Shown here: positions 35,685-46,069 of the stretch, piece after piece
Position numbering within the stretch: position 1 is the stretch's first letter
Layout of the letters: each line of letters begins with the position of its first letter
From: Roseicella frigidaeris
GTDB taxonomy: Bacteria; Pseudomonadota; Alphaproteobacteria; Acetobacterales; Acetobacteraceae
DNA: 64,000 bases
Assembly: GCF_003258945.1 (NCBI RefSeq)
Contig: NZ_QLIX01000004.1
Location: 1-64,000 of the forward strand
Direction of reading: 5' to 3'
The notes under the pieces: generated by a model
The model's database searches: none
Seen by the model: the letters and a program-made list of their open reading frames with translations, nothing else
Told to the model about the DNA's origin: nothing
Program-made: the position numbers and the translations under genes

Positions 35685-35738
35685 GTCCCCCTCCGCTGGT
35701 TCGGGGGCGGAACGCCAGGGTGGAAGGGGGGTTCCGGC

Positions 35739-36140
35739 TCAGCGCCCGGCGGCGTCCTCCGACGGCCAGCCCCAGGGCGCCGCCTCGAGATAGACCCGCA
35801 CATAGGGCGCCATGGCCGGGTCGCGCAGCGCCGCCTCGGGATGCTGGAAGCCGAGCGCGACCACCTCCCGCCGATCGGGCCGCAGCGTCGGCTCGGTGGC
35901 CAGCCGCGCCTCGAAGACCTGCACATGATCGAGGCAGCCCTCGAAGCGCAGCGTCACCTCGCGGGCAAGGCGCAGCCGCTCCGGCGGCAGGTCGAGGCCG
36001 GTCTCCTCGCGGAGCTCGCGGCAGGCGGCCAGCACCGGCGCCTCGCCCCGGCGCAGGCCGCCCCCCGGGAAGGTCGAACCCGGCCGGTAGGACTGGCGCA
36101 GGATGAGCACTCGCGGCCCGCACCAGAGGGCCACCACCAC
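35739..36140 (-). CDS. NUDIX hydrolase
   Basis: At least 133 residues, containing the complete NUDIX box as GGLRRGEAPVLAACRELREE followed by TGL (G-x5-E-x7-R-E-U-x-E-E-x-G-U). It hydrolyses a nucleoside diphosphate linked to another moiety; the substrate is unknown. The GTG at 36140 is the first conventional start, but the open frame upstream to about 36250 reads WRLAYRLAYRGARLWWALRR, which looks like family sequence, so the real start is probably 30 or more codons earlier at a non-standard codon or inside the preceding gene. Confidence 0.8.
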   Translation of the reverse strand: MVVALWCGPRVLILRQSYRPGSTFPGGGLRRGEAPVLAACRELREETGLDLPPERLRLAREVTLRFEGCLDHVQVFEARLATEPTLRPDRREVVALGFQHPEAALRDPAMAPYVRVYLEAAPWGWPSEDAAGR

Positions 36141-36265
36141 GCCCTGCCGCGCCGGGCGGCGCAGCGCCCACCACAGCCGGGCGCCGCGATAGGCCAGGCG
36201 ATAGGCGAGCCGCCAGGCGGCATCGGCGAGGGGTCGGGGCGCGTCCAGCAGCGGGCCAGCTTCGC

Positions 36266-36841
36266 TCAGAAGGCCCGGCCGGCGACCGTCTCGCCGATCG
36301 CCGGCACCACCGCGCCGACCAGGGTGCGGATCAGCGCCCCCTGGTCGCTGCCCTGCCGGTCGCAGGAGAGCAGGGCGGTCCAGATCACGCGGCCCGTCGC
36401 GCGGTCCCGCAGCTCGACGCTTCCGGTCAGCCGCTGCGGCGGCGTGGCGCCGCGGCGCGACCGGGGCGACAGGTCGCGCATCCAGGACAGGTCGTCGCCA
36501 TCCGGGTTGTTGTCGGCGTCGCGGAAGCTGAAGGGGTCGCTGCCGCCACGCCCGCCCCCGGGCGCGGACAGGCTGCCGCGCCAGGAGAGCCGGTGCGTCG
36601 CCGGCTCGCCGACCCGGTGGCCCGCCTCGCGCAGCGCCGCCTCGGCAGCGTCGCGCAGCGCCCGGCTGGTGGCGTCGTCGCTGCGGAGCGCGATGCCGAG
36701 CACCGCGTCGCGCGGCAGCGGCGCCAGCGCGGTCGCCGAGAGATGGCCCGGGCAGGCGCCCTGCGCCGCGGCACCCTGGCCGAGCGCGGCAACCGGCCCG
36801 AGCAGCGCCGCCAGCAGGCCGGCCGCAGCGGCCCGCCGCAT
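36266..36841 (-). CDS. Secreted protein of unknown function
   Basis: A 191-residue protein with a signal peptide (AAAAGLLAALLGPVAALGQG), a Cys in QGACPGHL, a beta-rich start and RLTGSVELRDRATGRVIWTALLSCDR near the C-terminus, resembling periplasmic proteins with a paired Cys. The middle is Gly/Ser/Arg/Asp-rich (about residues 90-135) and looks flexible. The ATG overlaps the argG stop as ATGA, so it is co-translated with argG. I do not recognise a family. Confidence 0.65.
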   Translation of the reverse strand: MRRAAAAGLLAALLGPVAALGQGAAAQGACPGHLSATALAPLPRDAVLGIALRSDDATSRALRDAAEAALREAGHRVGEPATHRLSWRGSLSAPGGGRGGSDPFSFRDADNNPDGDDLSWMRDLSPRSRRGATPPQRLTGSVELRDRATGRVIWTALLSCDRQGSDQGALIRTLVGAVVPAIGETVAGRAF

Positions 36842-38076
36842 CAGAGGTCGCCGCCCTTCCGCCCGGCCATGGCGCCGAGCCGCAGCCGCAACGCGTTCAG
36901 CTTGATGAAGCCCTGGGCGTCGAACTGGTCGTAGGCGCCCTGGTCCTCCTCGAAGGTCACGTGCTTCATGGAGTAGAGGCTGTTCGGCGAGCGACGGCCG
37001 GTGACGATGACATTGCCCTTGTAGAGCTTCAGCCGCACCTCGCCGGTGACGCTGTGCTGGCTGGCATCGGCCAGCGCCTGCAGCATCCGCCGCTCCGGGC
37101 TGAACCAGAAGCCGTTGTAGACCAGCTCGGCATAGCGCGGCATCAGGCTGTCCTTCAGATGGGCAGCCTCGCGGTCGAGGGTGATGCTCTCGATGGCCCG
37201 GTGCGCCTGGTACAGGATGGTGCCGCCGGGCGTCTCGTAGCAGCCGCGGCTCTTCATGCCGACGAAGCGGTTCTCCACCAGGTCGAGGCGGCCGATGCCA
37301 TTGGCCTTGCCGAGCGCGTTCAGCTCGGTCAGCAGCGCCGCCGGCGAGAGGGGCTTGCCGTCGATCGCCACCGCATCGCCGCGCTCGAAGGCGATGACGA
37401 TCTCGGTCGGGCTGTCGGGCGCGTCCTCGGGGCGGATGGTGCGCTGCCAGACCATCTCCGGCGGCGCGTCCCAGGGCTCCTCCAGCACCTTCCCCTCGCT
37501 GCTGCTGTGCAGCAGGTTGGCATCGACCGAGAAGGGCGCCTCGCCGCGCTTGTCCTTGGCGATCGGGATCTGGTGCTGCTCGGCGAATTCGATGAGCTTG
37601 GTGCGGCTGGTCAGGTCCCATTCGCGCCAGGGGGCGATGACCTTCACCTCCGGCTTCAGGGCGTAGTAGCCGAGCTCGAAACGCACCTGGTCGTTGCCCT
37701 TGCCGGTCGCGCCATGCGCCACGGCATCGGCGCCGACCTGCTCGGCGATCTCGATCTGCCGCTTGGCGATCAGCGGCCGGGCGATGGAGGTGCCGAGGAG
37801 GTACTGGCCCTCGTAGAGGGCGTTCATGCGGAACATCGGGAAGATGAAGTCCCGCACGAATTCCTCGCGCAGGTCGTCGACGAAGATGTTCTCCGGCTTG
37901 ATGCCGAGCAACAGCGCCTTGTCGCGGGCCGGGCCGAGCTCCTCGCCCTGGCCGAGATCGGCGGTGAAGGTCACCACCTCGCAGGCATAGGTGGTCTGCA
38001 GCCATTTCAGGATGACGCTGGTGTCGAGCCCGCCCGAATAGGCGAGGACCACCTTCTTCACGTCCTTCACGCGCAT
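36841..38076 (-). CDS. argG: Argininosuccinate synthase
   Basis: A 411-residue enzyme joining citrulline and aspartate with ATP in arginine synthesis. The PP-loop AYSGGLDTS is at residues 12-20, [13 protein letters not shown] holds the nucleotide and citrulline contacts, and [22 protein letters not shown] is the conserved later segment. Length and start ([16 protein letters not shown]) are standard for the type 1 family. A secreted-protein gene overlaps its stop codon. Confidence 0.96.
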   Translation of the reverse strand: MRVKDVKKVVLAYSGGLDTSVILKWLQTTYACEVVTFTADLGQGEELGPARDKALLLGIKPENIFVDDLREEFVRDFIFPMFRMNALYEGQYLLGTSIARPLIAKRQIEIAEQVGADAVAHGATGKGNDQVRFELGYYALKPEVKVIAPWREWDLTSRTKLIEFAEQHQIPIAKDKRGEAPFSVDANLLHSSSEGKVLEEPWDAPPEMVWQRTIRPEDAPDSPTEIVIAFERGDAVAIDGKPLSPAALLTELNALGKANGIGRLDLVENRFVGMKSRGCYETPGGTILYQAHRAIESITLDREAAHLKDSLMPRYAELVYNGFWFSPERRMLQALADASQHSVTGEVRLKLYKGNVIVTGRRSPNSLYSMKHVTFEEDQGAYDQFDAQGFIKLNALRLRLGAMAGRKGGDL

Positions 38077-38207
38077 CGCGATGTTCCTTGGCCGGCCGTG
38101 GGGGCGCCCCCACGGCCCGAAAGCGAGGGGGGTGTCCTGCCCCGGCGCGGCGCAGGGGACAAGAGGCTTATTGCCAACGGCACCGGCGATGTGGTTTCAT
38201 CACTTTT

Positions 38208-39308
38208 ATGGGATATCGCATACTATTGTATTTTATCCTATGCGTTGCTGGCTTCGGCCCGCTGCGGGCCGAGCCCTCCCGCATCCCTCTCCTCGACCCC
38301 GGGGCGGTGCCGCATCTGGGCCCCGAGGGACGCGAGGATTACGCCCGCTTCCTGTTGCAGGCGACGCCGCGCGCCTTCGCCCTGAGCCCGGATGGGGCCT
38401 GGGGCTGGGCAGCGGCGCTGCCGGACGCGGCCATCACTGCGGCACGGGCGCTGGAGCTCTGCGGTTCCTGGGGCGGCAAGGATTGCAAGATCTATGCCGA
38501 GGACCTCGCCGTGGTCTGGCCGGGGCTGGAGCGCCCGGCCCCGCCGCCGGGGCCGCCCCAGCCGGTCGCGGCCGGGCCGGGCTGGTCGCTGGTGCCGGAT
38601 GGCCGCTTCCTCTGGCAGGGGCCGGGCGCCGCGCGGGGCGCCTATGTCTGGGCGCATGGAAGGGCGGCCGGCGGCCAGGACAGCCGCGGCAGCCAGCCGC
38701 AGCCGCATGTGCGCGTCTTCAACAATGTCGGCTACGACGTCTTCCGCTTCGACCGCGACCCCGCCACCGACGAGACCGACCTCGCCGCCACCTGGCTGCG
38801 CGGCGCGCTGCGCAGCCTGCGCGCCCAGGGCTATGGGCGCGTCGTCATCGGCGGCCAGTCGCGCGGCGCCTGGAATGCCTTGCAGGCGCTGGACACGCCC
38901 GGGCTGGTGGATGGCGTGGTGGCCATCGCGCCGGCGGCGCATGGCGCGGCGGGCAGCCCGGCCTGGGCCTGGGCACTCGACGACCTGCAGCAGGTGGTCG
39001 CCGCCGCCCGCAGCCCCGCCGCCCGGGTGGCGGTGGCGAGCTTCGCCGAGGACGAGTTCGACCCGGACCCGGAGCGCCGCGCCGCCCTGTTCCGCCGGCT
39101 GAACGCCCCGCAGGTCGGCGGCCTGCTCTTCCTCGACCGCCCGGCCGAGGTCACCGGGCATGGTGGCGGCGCCGATGCCCGCTTCACCCTGCGCTACGGC
39201 GCCTGCCTGCTCGATTTCGTCGAGGGCCGCACCACCGGCTGCGGCGAGGCGGCGCCGGACCGCCGCGCCCCCGATGCGCTGCTCGCGGCCAGGGCCACGG
39301 GCCGCTGA
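38208..39308 (+). CDS. Secreted alpha/beta-hydrolase-like protein
   Basis: A 366-residue protein with a signal peptide (ILLYFILCVAGFGPLRA) after the ATG at 38208. The nucleophile elbow VVIGGQSRGAWN places the serine at residue 218, and His318 in TGHGGGADARF sits where the catalytic His is expected. The N-terminal third (PDGAWGWA, then CGSWGGKDCKIY) resembles a small lectin-like or substrate-recognition part with two Cys. The substrate is unknown. The upstream 130 bases are relatively AT-rich and may contain its promoter. Confidence 0.7.
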   Translation: MGYRILLYFILCVAGFGPLRAEPSRIPLLDPGAVPHLGPEGREDYARFLLQATPRAFALSPDGAWGWAAALPDAAITAARALELCGSWGGKDCKIYAEDLAVVWPGLERPAPPPGPPQPVAAGPGWSLVPDGRFLWQGPGAARGAYVWAHGRAAGGQDSRGSQPQPHVRVFNNVGYDVFRFDRDPATDETDLAATWLRGALRSLRAQGYGRVVIGGQSRGAWNALQALDTPGLVDGVVAIAPAAHGAAGSPAWAWALDDLQQVVAAARSPAARVAVASFAEDEFDPDPERRAALFRRLNAPQVGGLLFLDRPAEVTGHGGGADARFTLRYGACLLDFVEGRTTGCGEAAPDRRAPDALLAARATGR

Positions 39309-39325
39309 GGCCGCCATCGCCGGAG

Positions 39326-39345
39326 GCCGGGGCCCCGCCCCCGGC
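39326..39345. terminator. GC-rich hairpin between convergent genes
   Basis: GCCGGGG-ccccgc-CCCCGGC forms a 7-bp perfect stem in the 43-base gap between the hydrolase gene and puuD. There is no T-run, so this is a weak terminator call based mainly on position. Confidence 0.35.
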
Positions 39346-39351
39346 GCGGCG

Positions 39352-40569
39352 TCACCGGCCCAGCCAGGCCGCCAGCACCTGCCGCTCCTCCGGCGGCATC
39401 TGGGTGACGTTGTTCGGCGGCATGGCATGGCTGAGCACCGCCTGCACCCGGATCGCCGCCGCCGCGCGGGCGATCTGCGCCGGCGTGTCCAGCCGCACCC
39501 CCTTCGGCGCCATGGCGAGGCCGGCCCAGACCGGCTCGGCCGCATGGCACATGGAGCAGCGGCTGGTGACGATCTCCACCACCGCATCGGGCGGCGCCGC
39601 CGCCGCCGCTGGCACCTCCGCGGACGCCTCGATGGCGGCGAGGCCGAGCCGCTCCCGCCCGATCGGCGAGGAGGTGAGGCTGACCAGCGCCGCCAGCAGC
39701 AGGCAGAGCGCCGCCACCCCCCAGCACCACCAGGCATTGCCGCGGCCGCTGTGGCGGAGGTTGTAGAAGACCCGGATCACCGCCCCGGCCACCAGCACCA
39801 GCCCGACGATCACGAAGGCCCAGCGGGTCGACCACAGGATCGGGTAGTGGTTCGCCAGCATCAGGAACAGCACCGGCAGGGTGAGGTAGTTGTTGTGCGT
39901 GCTGCGGGTCTTCCCCGCCTTGCCGAGCGCCGGGTCCGGCGCCTCGCCCCGCAGCAGCGCGGCGATCACCTTGCGCTGGTTGGGGATGATGACCATGGCG
40001 ACGTTGCCGGCCATCCAGGTCGCCATCACCGCGCCGGTGTGCAGCATGGCGCCGCGGCCGCTGAAGACCTGCTGGAAGAGGAAGGCGAGCAGCACCACGA
40101 AGCCGAAGCCGATCGCCCCCAGCAGCACCTCGTTCTGGCCGATCGGCGAGCGGCAGAGCAGGTCGTAGGCCGCCCAGCCGAGCAGCAGCGCGCCGATGCC
40201 AATCGCCGCCGCCGTCACCGGGCCGATATCGGCGACCGCCGGGTCGATCAGGTAGAGCTCGGAGGCGCCGTAATAGAGCCAGGCCAGCAGCGCGAAGCCG
40301 GAGAGCCAGGTGGTGTAGGCCTCCCATTTGTGCCAGAGCAGGTCGGGCGGCAGGTCGGCCGGCGCCACCAGCCATTTCCGCACCTGGTAGAAGCCGCCGC
40401 CATGCACCTCCCAGAGCTGGCCGCCCTTGCCGGCCGGGATGTCGGGCGCCGGCTTCAGCGCGGCATCGACATGCATGAAGTAGAAGCTGGCGCCGATCCA
40501 GGCCATGCCGGCCAGCACGTGCAGCCAGCGCAGCAGCATGCCGCCCCATTCGTGGATATACGGGTCCAT
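39352..40569 (-). CDS. puuD: Membrane urate hydroxylase with C-terminal cytochrome c domain
   Basis: A 405-residue protein: about eight membrane segments (from WGGMLLRWLHVLAGMAWIGASFYFMH) of the DUF989/PuuD family, then a periplasmic cytochrome c domain with the haem motif Cys338-x2-Cys341-His342 (CSMCH) and a Met in SHAMPPNN as the likely axial ligand. PuuD oxidises urate to 5-hydroxyisourate, feeding electrons to the respiratory chain. Its ATG overlaps the stop of a purine permease gene, linking uptake to oxidation. Confidence 0.9.
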   Translation of the reverse strand: MDPYIHEWGGMLLRWLHVLAGMAWIGASFYFMHVDAALKPAPDIPAGKGGQLWEVHGGGFYQVRKWLVAPADLPPDLLWHKWEAYTTWLSGFALLAWLYYGASELYLIDPAVADIGPVTAAAIGIGALLLGWAAYDLLCRSPIGQNEVLLGAIGFGFVVLLAFLFQQVFSGRGAMLHTGAVMATWMAGNVAMVIIPNQRKVIAALLRGEAPDPALGKAGKTRSTHNNYLTLPVLFLMLANHYPILWSTRWAFVIVGLVLVAGAVIRVFYNLRHSGRGNAWWCWGVAALCLLLAALVSLTSSPIGRERLGLAAIEASAEVPAAAAAPPDAVVEIVTSRCSMCHAAEPVWAGLAMAPKGVRLDTPAQIARAAAAIRVQAVLSHAMPPNNVTQMPPEERQVLAAWLGR

Positions 40570-41927
40570 CAGTGCATCGCTTCCTGGGCGCGCGCCGCGG
40601 CGGCGGCATCCGCCTGCGTCGCCGTGCCGGGGCCGTTGAAGTAGAGGTTCAGCACCACCGCCATCAGCGCCGAGAGCAGGATGCCGGAGTCGAGGATCGG
40701 CGCCAGGGCATGCGGCATGGCGCGGAAGAATTGCGGCGCCACCAGCGGGATCAGCCCGAAGCCGATGGAGATGGCGACGACGTAGAGGTTGTGGCGGTTG
40801 CCGGCGAAATCGACGCCCGAGAGGATGCGCACCCCGGTCGCCGCCACCATGCCGAACATGACGATGCCGGCGCCGCCGAGGACGAAGAGCGGCACGCTCT
40901 CGACCAGCGCCCCGAGCTTCGGCACCAGCCCCATCACCAGCATGACCGCGCCCCCCATGGCGGTGACGTAGCGGGACTTGACGCCGGTGACGCCGACCAG
41001 CCCGACATTCTGCGAGAAGCTGGTATAGGGGAAGGTGTTGAAGATGCCGCCGATGACGGTGCCGAGCCCGTCGGTGCGCAGGCCGCGGGTCATCGCCGCC
41101 TGGTCCGGCTTCCGGCCGGTCATCTCGCCGAGGGCGAGGAACATGCCGGCGGATTCGATCATCACCACCACCATGACGATGCTCATTGTGATGATTGCCA
41201 CCGGCTCGAAGACCGGGATGCCGAAGGCGAAGGGCAGCACCAGGTCGAACCAGGGCGCCTCCGCCACCCGGGCGAAGCTCATCCGCCCGATCGCCCAGGC
41301 GGCGGCGCAGCCGAGCACGATGCCGACCAGGACGGAGATGTTGGCGAGGAAGCCGGCGGCGTACTTGGTGATCAGCAGGATCAGCACCAGCACCGCCGCC
41401 GCCATGCCGAGATGCAGCGGCTCGCCATAGCCGGGCAGGTTCGGCGCCGGCGCCCCGGCCGCCCAATTGACGCCGACCCGCATCAGCGAGATGCCGATCA
41501 TCAGGATGATCGTGCCGGTGACGACGGCCGGGAAGAGCGGCAGCAACCGGCTGACGAAGGGCGCGATCAGCATCGTCACCAGGCCGGCGGCGATGACCGC
41601 GCCGAAGATGCCGAGCAGGCCGAGCTCGGGGTTGCTGGCCATGGCGACCATCGGCCCGACCGCGGCGAAGGTCACGCCCATCATCACCGGCAGGCGGATG
41701 CCGAAGGGGCCGAGGCCGAGCGACTGGATCAGCGTGGCGATGCCGCAGGCGAAGAGATCGGCATTGACCAGCATCGCCACCTGCGCCGGCGGCAGCTTCG
41801 CGGCGCGGCCGATGATGAGCGGCACGGCGACGGCGCCGGCATACATCACCAGCACATGCTGCAGGGCGAGCGCCAGCAGCTTCGGTGCCGGCGGCACCGT
41901 GTCCACGCTCTCTTCCGGCTCCGCCAA
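40569..41927 (-). CDS. NCS2-family purine (urate/xanthine) permease
   Basis: A 452-residue membrane protein of the nucleobase-ascorbate transporter family: QHVLVMYAGAVAVPLIIG at the N-terminus, FAAVGPMVAMASN, IESAGMFLALGEMTG and the NQNVGLV-type motif as FSQNVGLVGVTGVKSR. Residues of the last group distinguish xanthine/urate carriers from uracil carriers. Coupling by ATGA to puuD makes urate the best substrate guess. There are about 14 segments and the length is usual. Confidence 0.88.
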   Translation of the reverse strand: MAEPEESVDTVPPAPKLLALALQHVLVMYAGAVAVPLIIGRAAKLPPAQVAMLVNADLFACGIATLIQSLGLGPFGIRLPVMMGVTFAAVGPMVAMASNPELGLLGIFGAVIAAGLVTMLIAPFVSRLLPLFPAVVTGTIILMIGISLMRVGVNWAAGAPAPNLPGYGEPLHLGMAAAVLVLILLITKYAAGFLANISVLVGIVLGCAAAWAIGRMSFARVAEAPWFDLVLPFAFGIPVFEPVAIITMSIVMVVVMIESAGMFLALGEMTGRKPDQAAMTRGLRTDGLGTVIGGIFNTFPYTSFSQNVGLVGVTGVKSRYVTAMGGAVMLVMGLVPKLGALVESVPLFVLGGAGIVMFGMVAATGVRILSGVDFAGNRHNLYVVAISIGFGLIPLVAPQFFRAMPHALAPILDSGILLSALMAVVLNLYFNGPGTATQADAAAAARAQEAMH

Positions 41928-42040
41928 TTCCGGCCCCCCCTGGCTGATGCCCGCGCGGGTCCCGGCGCCCTTCCCGGCTTCCCTGTTACGATGCGGCGCG
42001 GTGCCGGTTCAAGGCCCCGGTCGGGACGGGGTCCGCGCCC

Positions 42041-43021
42041 TCAGGTCTCCAGCCGGACCCCGGTGCGCTGCACCACGTCGCGGAATTTCGCCACCTCGCG
42101 CGCGAGGAAGGCGCGGGCATCGGCCGGCGCGTTCGGCCGGTCCCAGGCCTCGACCCCGGCGGTGAGCAGCCGCTCGCGCAGCCCGGGCTCGGCCAGGGCG
42201 GCGTTGAGGGCGCGGTTCAGCGCGGCCTGGATCTCGGCCGGCATGGCCGGCGGGCCGAGCAGGATGTTCCAGGTGGTGAGGTCGTAGCCGCTGACCCCGC
42301 TCTCGGCGAGCGTCGGCAGATCGGGGAAGGAGGGGAAGCGCCGGTCGCCGGTGACGGCGATGCCGCGCACCATGCCGTCGCGGATCTGCTGCGCCGCCGA
42401 GGCGAGGACGGCGATGCCGAACTGCCCCTCGCCCTGGAAGATCGCGGTCAGCATCTGGCCGCCACTGCGATAGGGCACATGCACGAAGCGGGTGCCGAGG
42501 CCGAGCGCCAGCAGCTCCGAGGCGAGGTGCGGGATGGAGCCGACGCCGGAGGTGGCATAGGTGTAGGTCTCGGGCGGCGCCGCCCGCAGCGTCGCCACCA
42601 CCCCGGCCGCATCCTGCGCCGGGAAATCCTTGTTGACGACGAGGGCGAGCGGGGCGAGGCCTATGACCCCGAGATGCGAGAAATCGCGCAGCGGGTCGTA
42701 GCGGGTGCCGCCGACCAGCGCGCTCGGCGCGATGGCATGCGAGGAGCTCTCGACCAGCATGACGGTGTAGCCGTCCGGCGCCTGCCGGCGCAGCCAGTCG
42801 CTGGCGACGATGCCGCTGGCGCCCGGCCGGTTCTCCACCACCAGCCGGGTCTGCGGCCCGAGATGCTCGGCCATCCGGTCCGCCAGCAGCCGCGCGGCGA
42901 TATCGGTGGAGCCACCGGGGGCGAAGCCGGTGGCCATGGTGACCACGCGCTCGGGATAGGCCGCCAGGGCCGGGCCCGCCAGCAGCGAAAGCGCGGAGAG
43001 GGCGAGGGTGCGGCGGCGCAT
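42041..43021 (-). CDS. Bug/TctC-type solute receptor
   Basis: A 326-residue periplasmic receptor: signal peptide LALSALSLLAGPALA, then YPERVVTMATGFAPGGSTD, LVVENRPGASGIVASDW and YATSGVGSIPHLASELL. The ATG at 43021 follows GAAGGAG. It is the last gene of a minus-strand run headed by a sugar-type ABC transporter and follows an unknown gene by 28 bases. The ligand is unknown, probably a carboxylate. No TctA/TctB subunits are nearby. Confidence 0.88.
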   Translation of the reverse strand: MRRRTLALSALSLLAGPALAAYPERVVTMATGFAPGGSTDIAARLLADRMAEHLGPQTRLVVENRPGASGIVASDWLRRQAPDGYTVMLVESSSHAIAPSALVGGTRYDPLRDFSHLGVIGLAPLALVVNKDFPAQDAAGVVATLRAAPPETYTYATSGVGSIPHLASELLALGLGTRFVHVPYRSGGQMLTAIFQGEGQFGIAVLASAAQQIRDGMVRGIAVTGDRRFPSFPDLPTLAESGVSGYDLTTWNILLGPPAMPAEIQAALNRALNAALAEPGLRERLLTAGVEAWDRPNAPADARAFLAREVAKFRDVVQRTGVRLET

Positions 43022-43049
43022 CGGGGCGGCTCCTTCGGGTTGGGCGCCG

Positions 43050-43799
43050 TCAGCCCGGCGGCAGGGCATCGGCGGGCATGCGGGTGATCACCGGCCCCAT
43101 CAGCCCGAGATCGAGGGCGGCGCGGGTGACGGCGGCGGCGAAGCCCGGCGCCGCGGCCAGCGCCGCGAGGCGCAGCCGCGCCGCCGGCTCGGCCACCAGC
43201 CGCGCCAGCGCCGGCCCGTCCTCCGGCAGCGGCAGGCTCGGCCGCACCGGCCCACGCTGCGGCGGCGTGCCGAGCAGCAGCCGCTCCACCACCCGGCTGT
43301 CGAGCGAGAGGGCGGTGCCGCAGGTCATCGCCAGATCCGGCTCCGGCCAGGCGAGGCGCAGCCCGACCAGCGCCCCGGGCGCCCGGCCGCGGGCAAGGTG
43401 GTTGTCCCAGATCACCAGCCCCTCCCCCTCGGGGAAGGTCTCGGCCGCGACGCCCCCCTCGGCCCGCGGGCCGGTGATGCGGACCAGGGCGAAGCGCGCC
43501 GCCATCAGGGCCTGCAGCAGCCGCGCCTCCTCGCTGCCTGGCAGGGGCGGCTCGGCCCGCGCCTGGCGCTCGATGGCGCGGCCATGGCCGCCGACGGGAT
43601 CGAGCACGCCGAGATCGAAGACCGCGGCGAGCTGCATCTCGTCGGCCGGCCGCACCTGCTTGCCGTCCCAGAGCGAGAGGGCGCGCGCCTGGCTGGCGAG
43701 GGAGGCGAGCGGGATGCGCTTCGCGGCCTCGGTCAGCAGGTGCCGGCGGAGGCCGGCATAGCGCGCGTAGCGGGCGGCCGGGGTCGCCTCCCCGGTCAC
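43050..43799 (-). CDS. Protein of unknown function in the ABC/Ldh operon
   Basis: A 249-residue soluble protein, starting with GTG two bases after the stop of the Ldh-family gene. It has no signal peptide or membrane segment. Readable segments such as DEMQLAAVFDLGVLDPVGGHGRAIERQA and GLVIWDNHLARGRAPGALVGLRLAWPEPD suggest a folded alpha/beta protein, but I recognise no family. Its place between a dehydrogenase and a Bug receptor suggests a part in the same catabolic route. Confidence 0.6.
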   Translation of the reverse strand: MTGEATPAARYARYAGLRRHLLTEAAKRIPLASLASQARALSLWDGKQVRPADEMQLAAVFDLGVLDPVGGHGRAIERQARAEPPLPGSEEARLLQALMAARFALVRITGPRAEGGVAAETFPEGEGLVIWDNHLARGRAPGALVGLRLAWPEPDLAMTCGTALSLDSRVVERLLLGTPPQRGPVRPSLPLPEDGPALARLVAEPAARLRLAALAAAPGFAAAVTRAALDLGLMGPVITRMPADALPPG

Positions 43800-43800
43800 G

Positions 43801-44886
43801 TCAGTTCGGCACCGTCACGCCAAGGGCGCGGGCGCAACGGGTGATGCTCTCCCAGGTATCGGGCTGCAGCGGCACGCCCTGGGCGAGGCGCTCGGCGCGC
43901 AGCCGCGCCTCCGGCTCGCCCGGCGCCAGCACCTCGCCGCCGGCGGTGTCGGGCCGGCAGGACTTCACCCAGGCGACATAGTCCTCGGCCGCCTGGCGGA
44001 AGCCCGCCTCGGTGCCGAAATGCCGCGGCGAGATGAAGATGGAGAGCATGCCGTTGGCGATGCGGCCGCGCGCATCCACCGGGCCGGAGCAGCCGCCGCC
44101 GGTGAAGGCGCCGGCCAGCAGCTCGCACATGAAGGCGAGGCCGGAGCCCTTGTGCTCGCCGAAGGCGCGGATGGCGCCGAGGCCGTTGGCCGGGTTGCGC
44201 GGCCCGATCGGCGGATAGTCGCCATAGAGGGTGTGCGGATCGGCCGAGAGGCGGCCATCCGGCTCCACCAGGGCATCGGCCGGCAGCGCCTTGCCGCCGT
44301 TGGAGGCGACCAGCACCTTGCCCTCGGCGACGCGCGAGGTGGCGAAGTCGAGCAGCACGGGCGGGTCGGTCGGCACGCCGACGCTGAAGGGGGCGGTGGA
44401 GAAGCGCCGCTCGGTGCCGCCGAAGGGCGCGACGAGCACGCTGCCGGCGACGTTGACGAAGTGGATGGAGATCAGCCCGGCGGCGATCGCCTGCTCGGCA
44501 TAGGCGCCGACGCGGCCGATATGCCCGGCATTGCGCAGCGCGATCACCGCGGTGCCGTGCTGCTGCGCCCGCTCGATCCCCATCGCCGTCGCCTGCGGCG
44601 CGACGGTCTGGCCGAAGCCGTAATGCCCGTCGAGCAGCGCGAAGGCGCCGCCATCGGTCACCACCTCCGCCTGTTGGCCGGCGACGACATAGCCGGCCTG
44701 CTGCCACTCGACATAGCGCGGCACGCGGACCACGCCGTGGCTGTCATGGCCCGCGAGGTTGGCGCCGAGCAGGTGGCGGGAAATCCGGTCCGCCTCGGCC
44801 GCGTCGCAGCCATTGGCGCGGAAGATGCGGGTGACGAGGTCCTCGAGCGTATCGGCGCCGATCAGCACCGGTGCATAGGTGTCCAT
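43801..44886 (-). CDS. Ldh-family NAD(P)-dependent oxidoreductase (malate/L-lactate/ureidoglycolate dehydrogenase type)
   Basis: A 361-residue member of the type 2 malate/L-lactate dehydrogenase family, unrelated to Rossmann LDHs. HDSHGVVRVPRYVEW near residue 47-61 is the signature with the catalytic His, ALRNAGHIGRVGAYAEQA and FGEHKGSGLAFMCELLAGAFTGGG are further family blocks. It oxidises a 2-hydroxy acid to the 2-oxo acid with NAD(P). Position after the ATP-binding subunit of an ABC importer suggests it acts on the imported compound. Ureidoglycolate is one candidate since urate genes lie nearby, but this is weak. Confidence 0.87.
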   Translation of the reverse strand: MDTYAPVLIGADTLEDLVTRIFRANGCDAAEADRISRHLLGANLAGHDSHGVVRVPRYVEWQQAGYVVAGQQAEVVTDGGAFALLDGHYGFGQTVAPQATAMGIERAQQHGTAVIALRNAGHIGRVGAYAEQAIAAGLISIHFVNVAGSVLVAPFGGTERRFSTAPFSVGVPTDPPVLLDFATSRVAEGKVLVASNGGKALPADALVEPDGRLSADPHTLYGDYPPIGPRNPANGLGAIRAFGEHKGSGLAFMCELLAGAFTGGGCSGPVDARGRIANGMLSIFISPRHFGTEAGFRQAAEDYVAWVKSCRPDTAGGEVLAPGEPEARLRAERLAQGVPLQPDTWESITRCARALGVTVPN

Positions 44887-44939
44887 GGGGTCCCCAGGGA
44901 TTGCGGCCGGGGCGGAAGGCGGCCCCGGCCGGGTCGGGT

Positions 44940-46043
<1,104 letters not shown>

Positions 46044-46069
46044 TGTGCTTCTCCCCCGGCCAGGCGGCC

